Assembly: GCA_037074705.1 (NCBI GenBank)
Contig: CM073590.1
Coordinates: forward strand, 160,206,746 to 160,270,745
Direction: 5' to 3'
From: Zhengitettix transpicula
Taxonomy: Eukaryota > Arthropoda > Insecta > Orthoptera > Tetrigidae
DNA: 64,000 nt
Made by a program: the position numbers and the translations under genes. The notes beneath the pieces are model-generated. The model worked only from the letters and a program-made list of their open reading frames with translations. It did not search any database and was not told where the DNA came from. Positions 60,561-64,000 of this stretch are shown here, piece by piece. Position 1 is the stretch's first letter, and every line of letters begins with the position of its first letter.

Positions 60561-61539
60561 GTACTCTGCTTAAGCCTGCATTATATATATATATATAATT
60601 ATCTTCTATTAAATTACTAAAAACGCGTGCATTTATTCTTCAAAAAAGGTTTCACAAAATAGACCTTCTGTAATATTAATGAGTCACAACCAACTCGGTG
60701 GCAACCTTTCTGAAAAATGTCATTGAAAATATGATTGTGAAATGAATGAAACATTAAAGATATCGAGATGAAACGTCTATTTAAAGATGGAATTTCGTAT
60801 AAAGTTTACTAATTTATTTATATAAAATAACACGCCTGTCAAAACTAAAATAGCGTATAGCAGGCAATACCAATTGTTCACAATATTTTTTTGTCTGTTA
60901 TAAATTATGTTAAAAAATTACTTGCGTTATTTTAATCTGGCTTTACCGGAAAGTGCTTACGCCATAGTCGTCTCATTATATCTCTGAATGCACGAAGTCA
61001 ATCCAGCAAATTAGTACTGCATTTCATTTCGCAGCTCCAGTAAGTGCTTTAGTCCCTATCACGCGGTATCTTAACTCTGTGACTATTAATCTTGTACCAT
61101 TTGAAAGTACAAACCAGCTACATATTATTCTCCTGTCTGACGTCTGCTTTCCGTACTAACCCGAGCTTACCCGACCGCCAACACTAATGCGTTCACTAAC
61201 AACGTATTGTATTGTAGATTCCATTGTTATTCAAATTCAAATTATAGTATTATTGGGTGCACACGAAAGCTAATTAAAATAATTTGAATTTTGCATGGGA
61301 TCTCCCCTAGGCAAATTGTGTGATTTCATTTTGCAATGGTTGAAAAGACATAAAGTATGTGCAGTTTAACAAATAGAGAACTTAATTGTTTTTATCAAAT
61401 AACCAATTGCAGGAAAGCATAAATAAAATAACAAATATTCCTTGTCTCTAAAGTAAACTGGTTTGAGCATAGACATGTACGTAAACAGTAATATGCTTAG
61501 AATCGGAATTAAGGCCTGGAAACTAAACAGGAAAAAAAA
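60561..61539. other. No gene seen
   Basis: Starts with a short (TA)n at about 60584-60598. The rest has no recognisable ORF. Confidence 0.55.
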
Positions 61540-61815
61540 TTACTCAAAATTCAAAACTGTAAGTAAGTCTGCATAATTTATATTTGAACTAAATTTAACT
61601 CAAATTTGTATTACTTATATAACCATTTTTTTATATTATATAAATTATATAACATTTGAAATTTATCACATAAATTTTACTACTTAGGTATTTTACCTGA
61701 TTAGCTGAAGAAGTCACAAAATTGTGAACTAAATGTTGTATTCAAACGAATTTTTGGCTTGATTCATTAATAATTTTTCTGACCTATAGGCAGTTTTGCT
61801 TATTTATTTATGGAA
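61540..61815 (+). repeat. Possible Penelope-type 3' tail
   Basis: GCTGAAGAAGTCAC...GTGAACTAAATGTTGT followed by TTTGCTTATTTATTTATGG has the box-stem-box order of families A and B, but the second box is decayed (TAAATG for GAAACG). Confidence 0.35.
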
Positions 61816-64000
61816 ATATAATGTCAGATTATATTAAATATCGATACTTTTCTTCCCATACCGAATCCCTAGTTAAAAGTCAAGTAATCTTTTAATTATG
61901 GTGGTTATAGAATAAACGTTACACGTAATTCAGACTATTTTGTTTTCCTTCAAAAATTATTTTATACATTGACAAAAGAAAATTTATCTCACAGAATATT
62001 AAGAAACATCGTTATGTATTGTAAATACAAATAATTAGCGAATGTAGAAATTATAATTTTTGATCTCAAAATACGTGATTCTGAAAAGTGTAAAACTGTT
62101 GCGGACTATAATAATATAATTTAAGATCGCTATTAAAACATCAGTTCTAATATCTAGGTTATTACAACACCTTAAATGGCTTGTACTATTAGCAATTTAG
62201 CAATACATTAATTTTTTAGCAAGTAACACTGTTATCAAAGAGAAAGTGCGGCGAATGACATGGCTTCAAGCAGATGCTTCACTCATCACGTGGCTACGTG
62301 ACGAAGCACAGAGAAGCAGACAGCATTCCAGAGCGAAGGGTGACCTGCGTGTACAAATAGAAGAACGCCTTTCTACATACATCTGTTTATCCACAAACAT
62401 ACTGCAAGTCACATCAAATACTCGTACGTGTCTAAGGGACCGGAAGTACGAGAAGGAATACAGATCTAAAATTCATTTGGTTCTGATAAGACAACGTTGA
62501 TTCAGTTCTACATAATATGGCTGTAATGGTAGAATTTACTACTTTCTTAAAAATATATCTTAATTCTGTTGTCTTCAAGTCTCTCTTGAAAATGCTATTA
62601 ATTGGTATTTATTGAGCGCCTGAATGATTCAGATCGAATAAAAGTGTTAATAATAGTATTCATGGGCAATTATTTGGATATGTCTACTCTTATTTGGGTT
62701 GCTCTTCCATATTTCTGTTAAAAAGAAGAAATTTTTCCGTGGTTTTATGCGTGTCTGTAGGAATGGCTTTCTCTTCCCACGTTACTCACGAAACCAGCTT
62801 CCAGTACCTGTTCAGCCGAGTGCATCTTCCGAGTCTCACATACACAAGCACCAATTTGCGTCTTTTTTTCGATGTCGTAAACTTGATAGAATTACAGCTC
62901 TGTCCAACACTTTCCATTTACTTAAATAGCAGAATACTGCCGAAGAAAATTGCCACTTGAGGATTCGGACTGGATGCCAAAGTGTCGCTCATCATATCAG
63001 ACAATCTACCGGGGAACAACAAAGAATGCTGTTCCACGAAACGGTACCGAGTTTCCAGAACTTTCTAGTAATTTAAGTTTCTCTAGCAGTTTTGAACACC
63101 CGTGGCGATCGGTTGAGGGTTTTTTTTTGTTTTACCCTGTCACAAGCGTAATATAGCTTTTGTATGAGGGACGGAACTTACAGCTTAATGGCCATCATTA
63201 GAAATAGCTTTACTCTGGCTAACGACTTTCTCGTTTAAGTCAACCCCATCCTTCGTCAGCAATTCCTTCAATCAAAGTGGGCGCCAGATGTTCTTTTCAC
63301 CAGAAAATTGTTATCTTCTTCAGGTATATGTAAGTTCCAACATTTACACAAATAATCATGAATATAATTTGGTCTCCGATTCATTACTATGTAAACTTAT
63401 AATGCGAAATATATTTTCTTATCGATTTCTGAACCACTCAAATTGTTAAATGTGATCAAGTTTGAAAACAAACACGTCAATTATCGATAAATTATTTGGA
63501 ATCAATATTTATCATCAAACTCAGACATATTAAATATTGCTCCCCTTTCATTTTAAAACATACCAACATTATTCCTCGCTAATAAAAGTCAATACGAATA
63601 TCAATCAAGAAAGAGCCTGTTTAAACCACAGTTGCTAACAAAGATTTAGAAACTGTCTGTCACTTAAAGTATTTATGAAGTCTGATAAGTGATGACGCTA
63701 CTTAGGTCAAATACATCAGATTAATAATAGTCACGCCAAAGAAATGTATTGATAACAAGCAAACTGAAAATGACATTCTATAATCAGTTGGTGAAGTCCC
63801 TTATTTAGAGTATTGGTGTGTATATTATTGGAAACTTGAACACTCAGACAATAGTAAAAATTTTAAAACTATAAAATGTGACGCTGAAAGAAAATGTTAC
63901 ACAGACAGGATACCAAACGAACAGTAAATGGAAAGAGATGCATATTAATAACAGTTCTCCAGAAGGGCAAATAAATCTGGAAAAAAGGATGACTCAGCAT
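61816..64000. other. No gene seen
   Basis: ORFs at 62246-62500, 62694-62960 and 62950-63156 lie in slightly G+C-richer DNA; none has a domain I know. No splice model could be supported. Confidence 0.5.

Noticed and set aside
62246..63156. Three overlapping ORFs of 68-88 codons as a possible gene
   Set aside because: No recognisable domain, no splice context, and frames conflict.

Overview
The window looks like nuclear DNA from an animal, most likely an arthropod and probably a hemimetabolous insect with a large, repeat-rich genome. It is strongly A+T-rich and full of TA and TG microsatellites. The recognisable sequence is almost entirely mobile-element debris: Penelope-like elements, jockey/CR1-type LINEs, tRNA-derived SINEs, MITEs and solo LTRs. 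There are no operons, no intact long genes and no CRISPR-like arrays. The species assignment is inference; no host gene could be named.

Layout. 1-6 kb: a Penelope-like element (PLE) remnant with a GIY-YIG endonuclease, several PLE 3' tails, MITE scraps and a minus-strand jockey LINE fragment. 6-11.8 kb: mostly single-copy DNA with one tRNA-SINE. 11.8-16.2 kb: two adjacent solo LTRs, PLE tails, and two fused copies of a MITE. 18.7-22.2 kb: a composite tandem array with 312-bp, 281-bp and about 1.1-kb periods. 23-31.8 kb: a near-complete MITE with about 110-bp terminal inverted repeats, more PLE fragments (including an outward-facing inverted pair), a SINE, and a second copy of the 18.7-kb repeat joined to a PLE. 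34.5-37.7 kb: a tRNA-like element with inverted ends, a LINE ORF2 C-terminus, and AT/GT microsatellites around a perfect hairpin. 40.5-41 kb: the only strongly CpG-rich block, the best candidate for a host promoter and first exon. 41.1-44.1 kb: a LINE reverse transcriptase pseudogene in one frame with four stops, abutted by a solo LTR. 47-51 kb: two more solo LTRs. 54-64 kb: a SINE, PLE tails and a 188-bp MITE, otherwise unannotated.

What ties it together. Two patterns stand out. First, five LTR-like elements (four in plus, one in minus orientation) sit in TA-rich DNA. They share TG/CA-like ends, a splice-donor-like GTAAGT, and in several copies a GGTACCAG box. Second, about fifteen PLE 3' tails share the arrangement CTGANGA, short stem, GAAAC, which resembles a hammerhead ribozyme core in varying states of decay. 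Nothing in the window codes for a convincing intact protein. Boundaries are by eye and approximate unless a repeat end or codon fixes them.
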